Translations under genes and position numbers: made by a program
Shown: positions 52,513-64,000 of the stretch, one piece after another
Position numbering within the stretch: the first letter of the stretch is position 1
How the letters are laid out: every line of letters starts with the position of its first letter
The notes under the pieces: generated by a model
Database searches by the model: none
Told to the model about the DNA's origin: nothing
Seen by the model: the letters and a program-made list of their open reading frames with translations, nothing else
DNA from: Rotaria socialis
Taxonomy: Eukaryota; Rotifera; Eurotatoria; Philodinida; Philodinidae
Assembly: GCA_905331475.1 (NCBI GenBank)
Contig: CAJNYU010000032.1
Span: 243,083 to 307,082, forward strand
DNA: 64,000 nt
Reading direction: 5' to 3'

Positions 52513-54093
52513 ATGACGGAACGAGATTCTTTATTGGGAGGTCCACCACCTCTCTATCATCCAGTCGATCCATCTCATAATCCAGAATACCCATCGGCAT
52601 CAGGATCATCACCACCGCTAAAAGACAATACACTTCCACCTGCTCAACAATGTCCACAGATGGAATTTAATACTGCTTGGGCTGGATGGAAGGATCGTGG
52701 TTTTGCTATTGCATTTTGGATTCATTGTATTCTTGTAATCATACTTGGTTTTGCATTGGGTATACCTGCTGTTCGCGCAGATGCACGAAAAAGTTTCGAT
52801 GATCCAACACGAACAGCATTAGACTATAATGCTAATTTATTTATTCGTGTTTTCGTTGGTGCTGCAGCCATTAGTGGAGTTGTTGCATTTTTTGCATTTT
52901 TTGTTCTTCAACGATGTGCTGGTCGTATTATTAAATGTTCTCTTTACATGGGTGTTGCAATACAAATTTTGCTTTGTATCACTTTATTTATAGTCGCTTG
53001 GCCTATGGGTATCATAACACTTATATTTGTTCTTATTTCACTTTGGTATATATATTATGTTCGAAATCGTATTGCATTTGCTGAAGCTCATTTACAAGTT
53101 GGCTGTGCTGCATTACGTAGCCATCCATCTGTCTTAGTTGTTGCTCTTGCTATGTTAATATTACAGTTCTTATGGATTTTACTTTGGAGTTTAATGGCAT
53201 TAGGCTTTGAATATCTTGCCAACGGAGATGGTAATGATAAGAAATCAAGTGGCATTGGAGGTGGTATATTTGCAATAGTTTTACTAACATCTCTATTTTG
53301 GGGAGCCTTAGTATTTCGAAATGTGACACATTTTGTTACAGCATGTGTTGTTGGTCAATGGTGGTTTACAGCAGATGCTCATCGACAATATGCCGTTGAA
53401 ACAAGTGTTCAACGTGCATTTACGACGAATTTTGGAACGATATCATTTGGTTCACTTATAATTGCATTTATTAAAGCTTTACGTGTATTTGCACAAATTA
53501 ACGAGGGTAATGCTCGTCGAGATGGAAATATTTTTCTACTATTGATAAGCTGTTGTGCTGTTTGTATTCTTCGAATATTTGAAGGATTAGTACGATATCT
53601 CAATGAATGGGCATTAGTATTTTCTGCATTAACAGGTCAATCATTTCGTTCTGCTAGTCGAAGTTTCATCGATCTATTTCAACAACGTGGCTGGACAATG
53701 ATTATTAATGATGATCTAGCAGGAAATGCTTTGACTATTGTTACTGTTGCTATTGGATGTATTTCAGCAGCAATTGGCGGCGTATCTACATATGTTATAA
53801 TGCCGCATTCACCTTCGCGAGCAGCTATTGCTGGTATGGCAGCACTTTTCTGTTTTACAATTGGTATTGCCATGGGAACAATAATGGCATCGATTTTAAG
53901 TTCTGGTGTACGAACAGCATTTGTCTGTTTCGCTATGAATCCAACAGCATTAGGTGCAACTCATCCTGAACATTTACAAAATCTACTTCTTGCTTGGTAT
54001 CAATTTCAACCGCAAGCATTTGCTGCTAGTGGTTTTGCTATGCATTATCCAAAACCTGCTGGTGCTCCTAGTAATGTTTATGCTGCTGTATAG
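52513..54093 (+). CDS. Choline-transporter-like (SLC44/PNS1 family) membrane protein, intronless
   Basis: A single 526-codon frame with no intron, unlike most neighbours. The cytosolic N-terminus (about 65 residues) is Pro/Ser-rich. It is followed by roughly ten hydrophobic segments. The block FWGALVFRNVTHFVTACVVG then QWWF, and ALTGQSFRSASRSFIDLFQ in the C-terminal half, match the conserved part of the CTL/SLC44 and fungal PNS1 family. Members are plasma-membrane or organellar solute transporters, choline and related compounds in some cases. The substrate here is unknown. Lack of introns and a PNS1-like character could reflect retroposition or transfer; this is inference only. Confidence 0.85.
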   Translation: MTERDSLLGGPPPLYHPVDPSHNPEYPSASGSSPPLKDNTLPPAQQCPQMEFNTAWAGWKDRGFAIAFWIHCILVIILGFALGIPAVRADARKSFDDPTRTALDYNANLFIRVFVGAAAISGVVAFFAFFVLQRCAGRIIKCSLYMGVAIQILLCITLFIVAWPMGIITLIFVLISLWYIYYVRNRIAFAEAHLQVGCAALRSHPSVLVVALAMLILQFLWILLWSLMALGFEYLANGDGNDKKSSGIGGGIFAIVLLTSLFWGALVFRNVTHFVTACVVGQWWFTADAHRQYAVETSVQRAFTTNFGTISFGSLIIAFIKALRVFAQINEGNARRDGNIFLLLISCCAVCILRIFEGLVRYLNEWALVFSALTGQSFRSASRSFIDLFQQRGWTMIINDDLAGNALTIVTVAIGCISAAIGGVSTYVIMPHSPSRAAIAGMAALFCFTIGIAMGTIMASILSSGVRTAFVCFAMNPTALGATHPEHLQNLLLAWYQFQPQAFAASGFAMHYPKPAGAPSNVYAAV

Positions 54094-55685
54094 ATGAGCA
54101 AAATACTATTAGTGTTATTAGGAATGAACTTCTCTTTTTTTTGTGCATGTACTAGAGTTTTAATGTAATTGAAAAATCACTTCTTTTTCAATACAGATCA
54201 ACATTGGCCTGTAAAAATCATTATCTATAATTAAATTTTCCGTTTTCATCTATTCATTGTGAACACATACATATGTCATATATTGTTTGTCTTATTATTC
54301 GCAAAAAAATTGTTACAAACATAGACAAAGAAAAAGAAACGATAGACACATTTAGAAAAAAGAAGAGAAAAAAGAATATCATCGACACCGTGACATACAC
54401 AAGACAAAAAGAAAATCAAATTATGGATTTCAATAATACCGATGATGGATTTTGGAAAATAGACAAACATTCAATAAGAAAAACAACGTAGACATAGATA
54501 CATACAAATGAAATCAATAGTAAAACAAAAGCTATGTTCAAGAGTCGATAAAATGCTCGTTCACAATTCCTTTTTTTTCTCCTTCTGAATCGAGCAAACT
54601 ATAATGATGATACTGTTCTGTGAAGAAGATATACACAAGCACATACATAATAACGGATAGATATAATTCGACTTCACATATATGTTAGAACAAAAAACAA
54701 ATCAATCTAAACACTGCTCAATGATGTGACTATAGAGAAAGAAAAAAAGGAGAGATCAAAACAGACAAACAAGTATTTTGTACAAAAAAAAACGAAGAAG
54801 AAGAAGAAGAAGAAGAAAACATAAAATTGATGTAGATATAACTATCATCATCATCATCATAGTAAATGTAATAGAAAATCAGACTGTTTGCTATGAATAA
54901 CAAAAGTCAAACAAATAAAAGCGCAATACAGCCGATGTTGTTTTTTTTTTGAAAAAGAAACAAAGTTTGACAAAAAAAATCCCTGAGAAATAAGAAATCA
55001 AAAGTATCGAAGCAGTTAGAAAAAGGAAAATACGCATAAAACATTTAACGAATTCAAGAAACATAGATAAAGAACAATAACAAGAAGAAAACAATTGAAC
55101 AATCTTGGCAAGTCAATTCGTTCATTCGAAATGATGTAAATGTTTCATATTTAGAGTTAAATTTTCTTTTCGTTTCTTTTTGAGTCAAATTACGAAAAAC
55201 AAATAGAAGAAAGCAGCAAAAATAGAAGATTAAACCTGAAACTTTCGTCTGAATGTAGATATCTATGGAGTTAATTTCTTATTTTTTTTTAACATTATGA
55301 TTAGCGATCATTTTGTTTTCTTCTTATTAGGACACAAGAGATTCAACAGACAAAAGAAAACAAAACAAATACGTTAAAGGTCTCTGCGAGGATAATCCTG
55401 TATATACATACGCGGGAATAGGAGAAAAAACCTGCTAAGCAGATAAACTTTTTTGTTTTATTTTGTTTTTTTCTGTCTTCTTTAAAGACATGTTGAGCAA
55501 ACTCATAACACATTGATGACGATTTGTTTGCTTTTTCGCGTTTAAAACACCACAGAAAGAAGTAAAAAGAAACAAAAGATAGATTGTTGCACTGTGAGCA
55601 GTAGATAAGAGAAAAAAAAGGTCCCTGAAGAATGCTTGAGACAAAAAAGATTTGACTTGCATTTAGTGGAAACCACCATAATCTA
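54094..55685. other. Intergenic between convergent SLC44-like and FOXO genes
   Basis: About 1.6 kb likely holding both 3' UTRs. It contains a GAA repeat (54796-54818), a TCA repeat (54845-54860) and several A-rich runs. No gene is seen. Confidence 0.55.
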
Positions 55686-57833
55686 TCAATAGCCAGAGGA
55701 AACGAGAGTAGCAGGTGTACTTGATGGTCGACTAAGTGAGGTTGGACTCGTTTGATGATGCACATCAGTTTCATCCGGCGATGATGATGTTGATGTAGGT
55801 GGTGATAACGATGAAATATCATTTGGATTGAGCGTTACTGTACCTGGATTATGACTATTTGACCGAACACCATTTCTATTATGAGGTGTCATTGATGATG
55901 ACAATTGGTGCACATCATCATCGTCATCATCGTCAATCACAGCACCTTCTTCATCGATGGTATAGTTCATTGATTCAATTAATGTTTCACCTTGTTGTTC
56001 TTTTTGATGTTCTTGTAGAATTCTTTGAAGTATTTTACTTGCATTAAGTATATTGTTTTTATCTGATGAAATATTTGTTGACGATGTTGCCGAGCGTTTG
56101 TTTGTTAAAAAATTTGATACCTGATTATTATTTGTATTAAGTGATTGTGTTTGTTGACGTTTTTGATAATCAACTACTCTTAATACGGCTAATGGTACAC
56201 CCATTGAAAGAAGTTCCTCGTAACTTTTTTCATTTAATCCAAAAAATGGTTGCTGTTGCTTTAATGTTTCTTTTACTTCTTCATTATCATCATCATTAAG
56301 ATGAACTGATTTTGCATTCGGTTTCAATTCAATTAATGTTCGATCGTCTTCTTCATCACTATGTGCTTCAGCAACAACCAATGGCATTGAAACGTCCATT
56401 GCCATACGATGTTCATTTTCATCATCTTCACCTTCAATTATTTTTGACTTTCTCGGATTATCTTGATTATTATTATTAAGATCTTTTAAACGTTCTTCAT
56501 CGAGCATTTGATAAAATTTTGCGCGTTTTTTTGGTGGCATTTTAAGTATACGTTCCATAAGATCATCAACATAACCACTAACAGTATTTAATGATAATTG
56601 TTGACGATCGTCAATGTCAATATCTTTATCACTTGAATTCATTTTTGTTAATCGTTTATTTGCATATTTTGTACTATTACTAGAACCGTTATTATTGTTA
56701 TTATTATTATTATTATTATTGTAATAACAAGAAGATGTTGATGCTTCCGATGCTACAGATGAGCCTGATTCAGTACGAATCGATGATGATACTGGTGGTG
56801 ATTGATGGCAGGGTGCTAAACCTGATTCATAACCACTTGATGCATTAGAAGTAGACTAGAAGAGAGAGAGAAAAAAAAGAATACATTGTTATTTTCCTTC
56901 AGCTGCTATGATGTTTAAATGTTTCATACTGAATCTTTTCTTGGTGGAATATATTCGTCACTTTCATCGTCACTTGGTCCACCATGACTTGTCGTCGATG
57001 AAAATCCACTTGAACGTCTTCTATAATTATTATAGAGACCTGCGCCTATATCACGTTGTTGTTGTTGTTGTTGTTGTTGTTGTGTTAATGTTGATGAATT
57101 ATTTTGATTAATTCTTTGTCGAATAAGACATTGTTGTGGTATAGAACTAACTGTTGCATTAGGATATGATGGACGCATGAGTTTATAACGTGGATCGTTC
57201 GAATAAATATTTTGTTCATCATGAGAACTGTTTCCTGGTGTTGTCGTTGATGATAAAAGTTTTAGTGTTTCAGGATTAATATAAGCTGACATTTTATTAT
57301 GATTTCCACTAGATGAATTTGAACAATTAATATAATTTTGAAGCTCATTTATAGGATTTGTTGTGGGTGGTGGTGGCGGCGGCGGCGGTTGTGGTTGCTT
57401 TTGATGATGATAGTGTTGTTGAGCATGAGCAGCAGCTTGTACAGCAGCATCCCAAAGTTTCTTTTGAGCTAATAATTTACTTTGTGCAGCAACTGCCGAT
57501 GAATATGATGGTGGCGAATTAATACGTCGCTGTAACGATGAAGATAAATTATTCATATCAGCATTGATACGTGTCGAAGTTGTTGAGGTTGGTGGTGGTA
57601 AATATGTTGAACGTGGTTGATTTACCATCATTTTAGTTGATCCAGATGAATGAGGATGTCTACCGTTATACGGTGGTGGTGGCGGTGGCTGTTGTTGTTG
57701 TTGCTGCTGCTGCTGATGTTGTTGTTGTTGTCGATGGTAGGAACTCAAAAGCCATTCAGCATGTTGTTGTTGTTGCTGCTGCTGCTGTTGGTGTTGTTGT
57801 TGTTGCTGCTGCTGTTGTTGCTGCTCTTGTTGC

Positions 57834-57885
<52 letters not shown>

Positions 57886-59677
57886 GCTGTTTCTGTTGCT
57901 TATATGGATCTGCTCCGAGTGCAAGTTTTTTCGGAATAGGAAGGCCTGTGTCATGAACAAATGATTTTAAGCTTGATTGTGGTGGTCGATGTGACATCGA
58001 TGATGCTTGTTGATTCATTGCCGATGATAATGTTTGTTGTTTATGTTTATTCAGCATTGCTGTTGCTTGAGAATTTAAAAAAGCATGATATGCTGCTGGA
58101 TCTGTAACACCAGCTGACATCATCGCTGCAGCTACCGATAATGGATTAAGTGATGATGAATTATTTCCTTGCGTATGATCATTAGTACGATTTGGCTTTT
58201 GCAAAGATGCAGATGATGTTGACGATTGTCGATGATAATTATTTGACATATTAATAAGCGGTTGTGTGGACACTGACGATGGCGAATTTCTATCTTGTGA
58301 AAGAGATAATGCAGCTACTGCCGCTGCTGATGAAGACGATGATGAAGAATTCACATTAGAAACAGCCGCTGCCGCTGCAGCAGCTTGTGAGGCAAGTGCA
58401 GCTGCAGCAGCTGCTCGTTTCCGCTTGAGACTATATTTTTTATACGGTGAATTATTTTTAAACGATGGGTTTATTGTCCAAACATATTTCACAGGACCTT
58501 TAGATAATGATGATATAACGGGCACACGAATAAATTGATTATGTAAAGATAAATTATGTCGAATTGAATTCTATATTTGAAATAAGAAAAACCAACACAA
58601 ATCATTAACAAGATATCAATCAAATTAATAATTATATGTACGAAAGATGACCTCGACAAAAATAACGTGAACTATTCTCATAGTAAAAATTTGGTTATGC
58701 TTTTTTTTTAATATTGAAAGAATGTTTAATGTCCTTTTACGTGCAAAAACTTGTTAGTTTCTTCTTTTCTATATATATATAAGATAATTCCTGAAAGGAA
58801 ATAAATAGTAGACAAAAGAATTAATAGTGAAAACCTGTTATATCAATACGATAATTTAAAAGTTAAAATTCATGTCATAAATTTTTATGGCTTTTATGTA
58901 TTGATCTAAGAAGTGAATGTAGTTCATAAATCACATTGTTTTCAAAAGAGTTTTACTCTCGTATGGGGTATGGGAAAAGAAATAGTATCACGTGATCGGA
59001 TGATATAATTTATTTATTCTGTGACAGAATAAAAGAGAATTTCGCTTATTTACCTTCCATCCCCAACTTGTTTTTGCATCAATTTTATCTTTAAAATATG
59101 GCACAAATTTAATAATCCATTCATAAACTTCATTTAATGTTAAGCGTTTCCATGGACTACTATCGATAGCACGTGTAATCAATTGAGCATAAGATAAGTT
59201 ACCCCATGGATTACGATATGTTTTATTGATACCAATACCGAGCTCTTGTATAACTGACTTAGCCAAACGTTTATCATATTCAACCAGTATATCACGTTTT
59301 TCTTTCCGATGGCGTGGCCATGTATTGAAACGTAAACGATCACGATGTATATTATTACTGGACCCATTTAGATCAACAAGTGAATGCGATAAACGTCGGC
59401 GAGGCTGATGAGCAGATGCTGTTGCCGCTGAAGATGATGTTGCTGGTTGTGGATCTTGTGTATGATTATTCAAAGAAAGTGATGATGTTGGCGAGGGTGA
59501 GGGTGAGGGTGATTGAGTACGATGATACATTGTATCTGATGGCGAATCAACAATTAGTGATGAATAATCGCCAGTTGTAGACGGAATAAAATGGTGATGA
59601 GGTACATCATCGTCGTTGTCATCATCAACGATGAGTGTTACGTCAATTGGATGACGAGAACGGTGCATGGTCGGCAC
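55686..59677 (-). CDS. FOXO: FOXO forkhead transcription factor with long polyglutamine tracts
   Basis: Exons 59054-59677, 56930-58570 and 55686-56855 give 1,144 aa, about twice the length of mammalian FOXO. The forkhead domain spans the first splice: NPWGNLSYAQLITRAIDSS, VPYFKDKIDAK, WGWK, then NSIRHNLSLHNQFIRV; GWKNSIRHNLSLH after VPYFKDK is FOXO-type. Upstream, RLRFNTWP matches the N-terminal Akt site of FOXO proteins (RxRxxTWP). A basic KRKR follows the domain. Then come polyAla, very long polyGln (about 57761-57900) and polyPro runs, and SSGYESGLAP in the third exon. FOXO responds to insulin/Akt signalling and stress by shuttling between nucleus and cytoplasm. Confidence 0.92.
57690..57900 (-). 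repeat. CAA/CAG trinucleotide repeat coding polyGln in FOXO
   Basis: Two long glutamine runs, broken by Glu, His and a short unique segment, encoded by mixed CAA and CAG codons. Mixed codons argue for selection or slow expansion rather than a fresh slippage event. The antisense frame yields poly-Leu/Val artefacts. Confidence 0.85.
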
Positions 59678-62600
59678 TAATTATTATCTGACCATTTGGC
59701 CACCATTGAATACTAACTTACAAAGCATCTGGAAGAAGAAAAAAATCCGAGTTGTAAAGATAGAAGAGAAAAAGAAAATTTATCATTCTCTCATGGGAAC
59801 CATCTGTTGAATATGTGCATAAATGTTCGAGTATGTGTATTGCTTGAAAAATACATTCAGCTTTATTATGTAATAAACAATTTAGAAGGAGAGTTCAACT
59901 TCTCTGAGTCGTTTAAAATGGATATAGTAAAAATGTCACTCTTAACTGTGCTGTTGGCAGAAAAGAAAGAATGAAAAAAAATCGAGGGAAAAAGGCTGAC
60001 CCTTTTACCTTCTCTCATCCTCTTATGTGTGCTCGCTTTTTTTTCCTCTTTTTTCTTTCTTATTGCATGCATGGAAACGACAAGAGAAGCAAAAACACCA
60101 CTACATAGAACATCGCCCGATGATGTATTCCTCGAATAAATGTGCCCCTCGTTTTTTTGTTATGCGCTCAAGCGTACGTCCCTACATACTCTGTTCTCGT
60201 AATTTTTTGGCGTACGCCGCTTACACACTGCGGCCAAAACAAAGGAAAGCGCGACCTCATTCTCTCTTGTATTCTTGCACATATACGCAACAAAAGTCAT
60301 CGCGAGTTTTTTTTAGTAGAACGATAAGCCTGACCGCAAAAGTTTACGACAAGCAATATATGGCGTCAGAAAGCAACGAAAGAACAGAATTGATTTTGCG
60401 TATGATACAATAAACGTTGCAAAAATACTCATATAGATGCAGAGAACAATAACGAGATAAAAAAAAAGAAGAAGAAAAAGAAACAGGACATGATTTATTT
60501 ATTCATGGAATGTACTATGAGTTGAATATATGAATGAAATAAAAAGACACCACAAGTATATACACATTTTTTGTGAGTTGTTATTTTAAATAAATGAAGG
60601 AGAAAAAATGGCTCTATACAATGCATTTCTTCTGTTGTTTTTACATTCAACGAATGCTGCGCTCTCTCTGTGTCTCTGCTTCGTTCTCTTTTCATTCATC
60701 ACCATCAATTCAGGAGATAAATTAAATGTAGTTACACATTGTAGACAAACGTACAATATCTGTTTTTGAGAACATTCATATAATTAAAATTGTCAACATA
60801 GGTAACAACATTGTAATTCAATTAATATCGACGATATCTGATGAAAATGATAAAACATCATTCGCACAACATTTTAGATATTCATTTTAATTTTTCTCAA
60901 GGCCCTATATTCGCATTTTTGTCTCATCTAGGTAATACACTGAATTGAAGTAATAAAGAAAAACAGAAAAGAAAAACGAAAAAAATTAAAGTGTGTTCTT
61001 GGACAATACAACACCTTGTCGTCGATTGCATGGTGTTTGTTTATTTTGCTCATATAGATATGAAGATGTATGTGATGCTTTGTCGAAAGGGCATAGTTTG
61101 TACGCGAAAGCGAGTAGAAACCATCACATCCTATATCCTATCCTAGTGGCCACAAGTACAAGGCTCTTTTTTCTTCTTTTTTCTTTACGCAGTTTTGTCA
61201 CATTATCGTTGTTGCTTCTCGACCAAACGCATGCACTTTTTTCTCTTACATACATACATACACACATACATTCATACTTCAGATGCGTACAGGCAGGCTC
61301 TTTGAGTAGAACAAAAAATCTTTCTTTTTCTTTTTTTTCTCTCGCATACACACATACATACTGACGATGGAGAAAAAATAGCTGCTGGGCGCAAATGGCG
61401 AGCAAGGTTGTCAATATTACGTAACGACGACGTGTGGGCGCGTGTATATGCACAAGCGAACGCTCTGTTTTTATTATTGACATAATATGTTACGATACGA
61501 GATGCATACACGTTCTCCTATTTTCTTGTTTCTATAGTAAAATACATACATTGCTTTTCTTTTCTCTATATATAATAGTCTATTATTAACAACCTACAAA
61601 AGAATAGAATAAAAGAAAAACTTCTTATAATGCTAACAGGACAGATGACTAAAAAATGAACACAATATTTAGAATAGTTCTTCTTTATCACGAACTATAA
61701 TCAGATAATTGTAAAAGAAAAAGTATTCTTTTATGGGTTAGTTACATTATTTTTTACATGAAAAACAAAACATTTTATTTCTTAAAACAGAAAAGCAAGA
61801 CAAGTGGTAACTATTTTTAGATAACTGAAAAACACCAAAATATGTTTATATGAATAGACCCAAGTAATGTTACTCGATAAACTTTGCCGTTTCTATGTAT
61901 ATATATATATATATATATATATTGACACTTACAAGTCGTTGTTAATTTATGAGAGCATTGAATGAATAGAAAAAAAACAGGTATGCGTCTATATATAATT
62001 TAATAAAAAAGTGAAACAAGAAAAAACAATTACTCATATAATGCGTCTTAGAATAAATAATATCAGGAAAAACGCGTCATGCTCTTTATTTTAGTGCTGC
62101 ATATTTTTTAAGTGAAGATAAAAATAAGAAGAAAAATCCTATCCGTGGAAATCTTATGAAACATCTATTAGCAATTGAATATATTTAAGTGGCCGTAGAA
62201 AGAGAGATCATTATTTTTCTGACAATGTCTGTCATTAGTAGAGAAAACTAATTTTGAGTACATAAACTCTTACCTCATTCTGCTTCTTATTATCATTACA
62301 CAACAGGTGAACTATAAGTAAGAAAAAAAACGAGATCCAAGGTGAACAACAAAATGAAAAAAGAAAAAAATCCTCTCTTTCTCTTCCCTCCTACTTGCCC
62401 TTTTTTGCGTGGCTTTGTACATTTTACCAATACATCAATTTTCAATTAGTATTACATCATCTTCAATGACTTTGCAATTGAATTTAATATACATAAAATT
62501 AATTTCGAATAAAAAAAATGAATCGACCGAAAAGTCAATGTTATACTAGTAGGGCTCGAGATTTTTATCGGATATCAGGTCGTTTTACATTATCAATATG

Positions 62601-64000
62601 GTATGAACGATAAAATAAAAGAGATAAAAAGAAAAAAAATGAAAATCCTAATTCATATTGTTTATGTTCATGTAAACGTACGTACATGCCTTCGTTGAAT
62701 CAACCTTCAAACTTGATTTAATGGGTTTTTTTTTTCTTCTTCTTCTTCTTCTTTTATCTTTCTCGCGTCCCGTCCTATTTGGCAAGGTCATAGAATATGA
62801 GGTAGATAATAAACATGTTCCAAGATAACTTGTTGATCTTACATAATAATAAATATGTAGCATACAAAAATGCCTTTTTCTTTTCACCTCTATATTGCTT
62901 TTATATCTTCTTTTTCCCCCCTCGTTTCTCCAGGAAAACATTCTTTATTCATCACGTATAAACAGAACGAAGAATAGCTGTAATATTTTGTCTTCATCAA
63001 CTATTCAATGGTAGATGTTTTTATCTATAAACAGGATTCATTATAAATATATATATTATTATATTGCTTACTTCCGGTTTACACTTTACTGATTTAGAAA
63101 TTTTTAATAAAATAGCATTCTAATTATGTCGATGCGCAATACGACAAATTCTTTTTTTCTTTACAAATAAAATAAAAATACATTTCAATGCTTGAAAACC
63201 TCGAGAATACAGTAGAGCTTCAGAAAAATACGAACATTAAAGTTCACTACATTGAATATAATAGACTAAAGCACTATGATATTATTGTATAAAAAGGGAA
63301 TATATTGAGAAAAAAAAATTAATAATGATAAAACAAGTGACTCTATCTTTCTTCCAAAACATGTACGACCTTCATAAGTTGCCTTGAAATTCTTTACATA
63401 AGCAAGAACAACGACAGAGAGAGAGAGAGAGAGAGTAAGAAAGAACTTCGTTTTCGGTCAAGGGCGCTTCGATTCGTTGAATTTCTGGAATCTCATTGTT
63501 CTTCATCGTTTTTACAAGGTTAAACTCTCTTTAGACATACGTACATACATACATGCATACATACATACAACATAACGACGAGTAAATAACCTTCGATGTA
63601 GCAGTAACATCAACAACAACGACGACAACGAGGCTTTCAAGGTTTGATTTTACTGTTGCTGCTATCAATTGTTGACGCTGGTATTTTCTTCTTTTCTTGC
63701 TTTTTCATCATAGCGTAATGATGGTGTGTTCAAGAACAAATATTGCTGCTTGTGTTCTTTCTTGCTTGTCTCCTCCTTTCCTTTCTTTTCTTTTATTTTC
63801 TTTTCTTCTTTTCTTTCTCAAAAATACACAAATGTTATCAACATAGTACGATGACAATGAATGCGCATGACGCAATCGAATATTCTCTCTCTCTCTCTTT
63901 ATATGATTAAATCAATGAACGAATATGTAAAGAAAAAAAAAGACAAGAACTTATCGATCGAGTGTATGACTCAAGGCTGTACTAAATATGCCTATGTGTA
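59678..64000. other. FOXO upstream region, low-complexity
   Basis: 4.3 kb with no convincing gene. Microsatellites: TA run at 61899-61922, AGAG at 63416-63436, ATAC/CATA runs at 63538-63569, TTTCTT-type tracts at 63775-63820 and CT run at 63884-63899. It should include the FOXO promoter and perhaps non-coding 5' exons. Confidence 0.5.

Noticed and set aside
57637-57964. Plus-strand frames coding poly-Leu and poly-Val opposite FOXO
   Set aside because: They are the antisense of the CAA/CAG repeat and have no independent support.
60027-60413. 128-codon plus-strand frame upstream of FOXO
   Set aside because: No recognisable domain, biased composition, and located in pyrimidine-rich low-complexity DNA.

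Overview
The window is nuclear DNA of an animal. It is AT-rich, with compact animal genes split by many introns of about 50-70 nt with GT-AG ends, alternating with long gene-free stretches. The gene set (Olig-type bHLH, FOXO, POLD1, EARS2, COA4, endonuclease G, p23, OST4, Ig-domain adhesion protein, metallothioneins) and the intron style fit a small invertebrate. A bdelloid rotifer is my best guess, but nothing in the sequence proves the species. All gene models were joined by hand from reading frames and splice sites; the stated exon lengths sum to whole codons.

Layout. 1-681: 3' part of an Olig-like bHLH gene (+). 933-6767: complete 18-exon DNA polymerase delta catalytic subunit (-). 8007-8895: SWIM/RING protein (-). 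9031-10888: mitochondrial-type glutamyl-tRNA synthetase and COA4 (-), separated by only 5 nt. 12169-15159: three-Ig-domain, probably GPI-anchored surface protein (-). 15.2-20.7 kb is nearly gene-free. 20.7-23.5 kb and 45.9-47.2 kb: five metallothionein genes (-) in two blocks. Between the blocks lie a 375-bp fold-back repeat and a small coiled-coil gene (+), one of whose introns carries a very large DNA transposon. 47.8-50.3 kb: OST4 (-), endonuclease G (-) and p23 co-chaperone (+). 52.5-54.1 kb: intronless SLC44/PNS1-like membrane protein (+). 55.7-59.7 kb: FOXO (-). The rest to 64 kb shows only low-complexity DNA.

The most interesting object is the element at 26244-43636 (17,393 bp). It has 45-bp imperfect terminal inverted repeats, a perfect 8-bp target duplication (CCACTGAA), subterminal repeats including a 137-bp tandem array, and three apparently intact spliced genes all on the minus strand. 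These are a DUF3987-type P-loop ATPase (about 806 aa), a full-length RPA70/RPA1-like single-strand DNA-binding protein (about 572 aa), and a KDZ (Kyakuja-Dileera-Zisupton) transposase with cysteine clusters and a recognisable D-D-E set (about 859 aa). The combination suggests a cut-and-paste transposon carrying its own replication or repair proteins. I do not recall this three-gene architecture being described, but I could not search for it. The intact genes, matching ends and clean target duplication suggest a fairly recent insertion.
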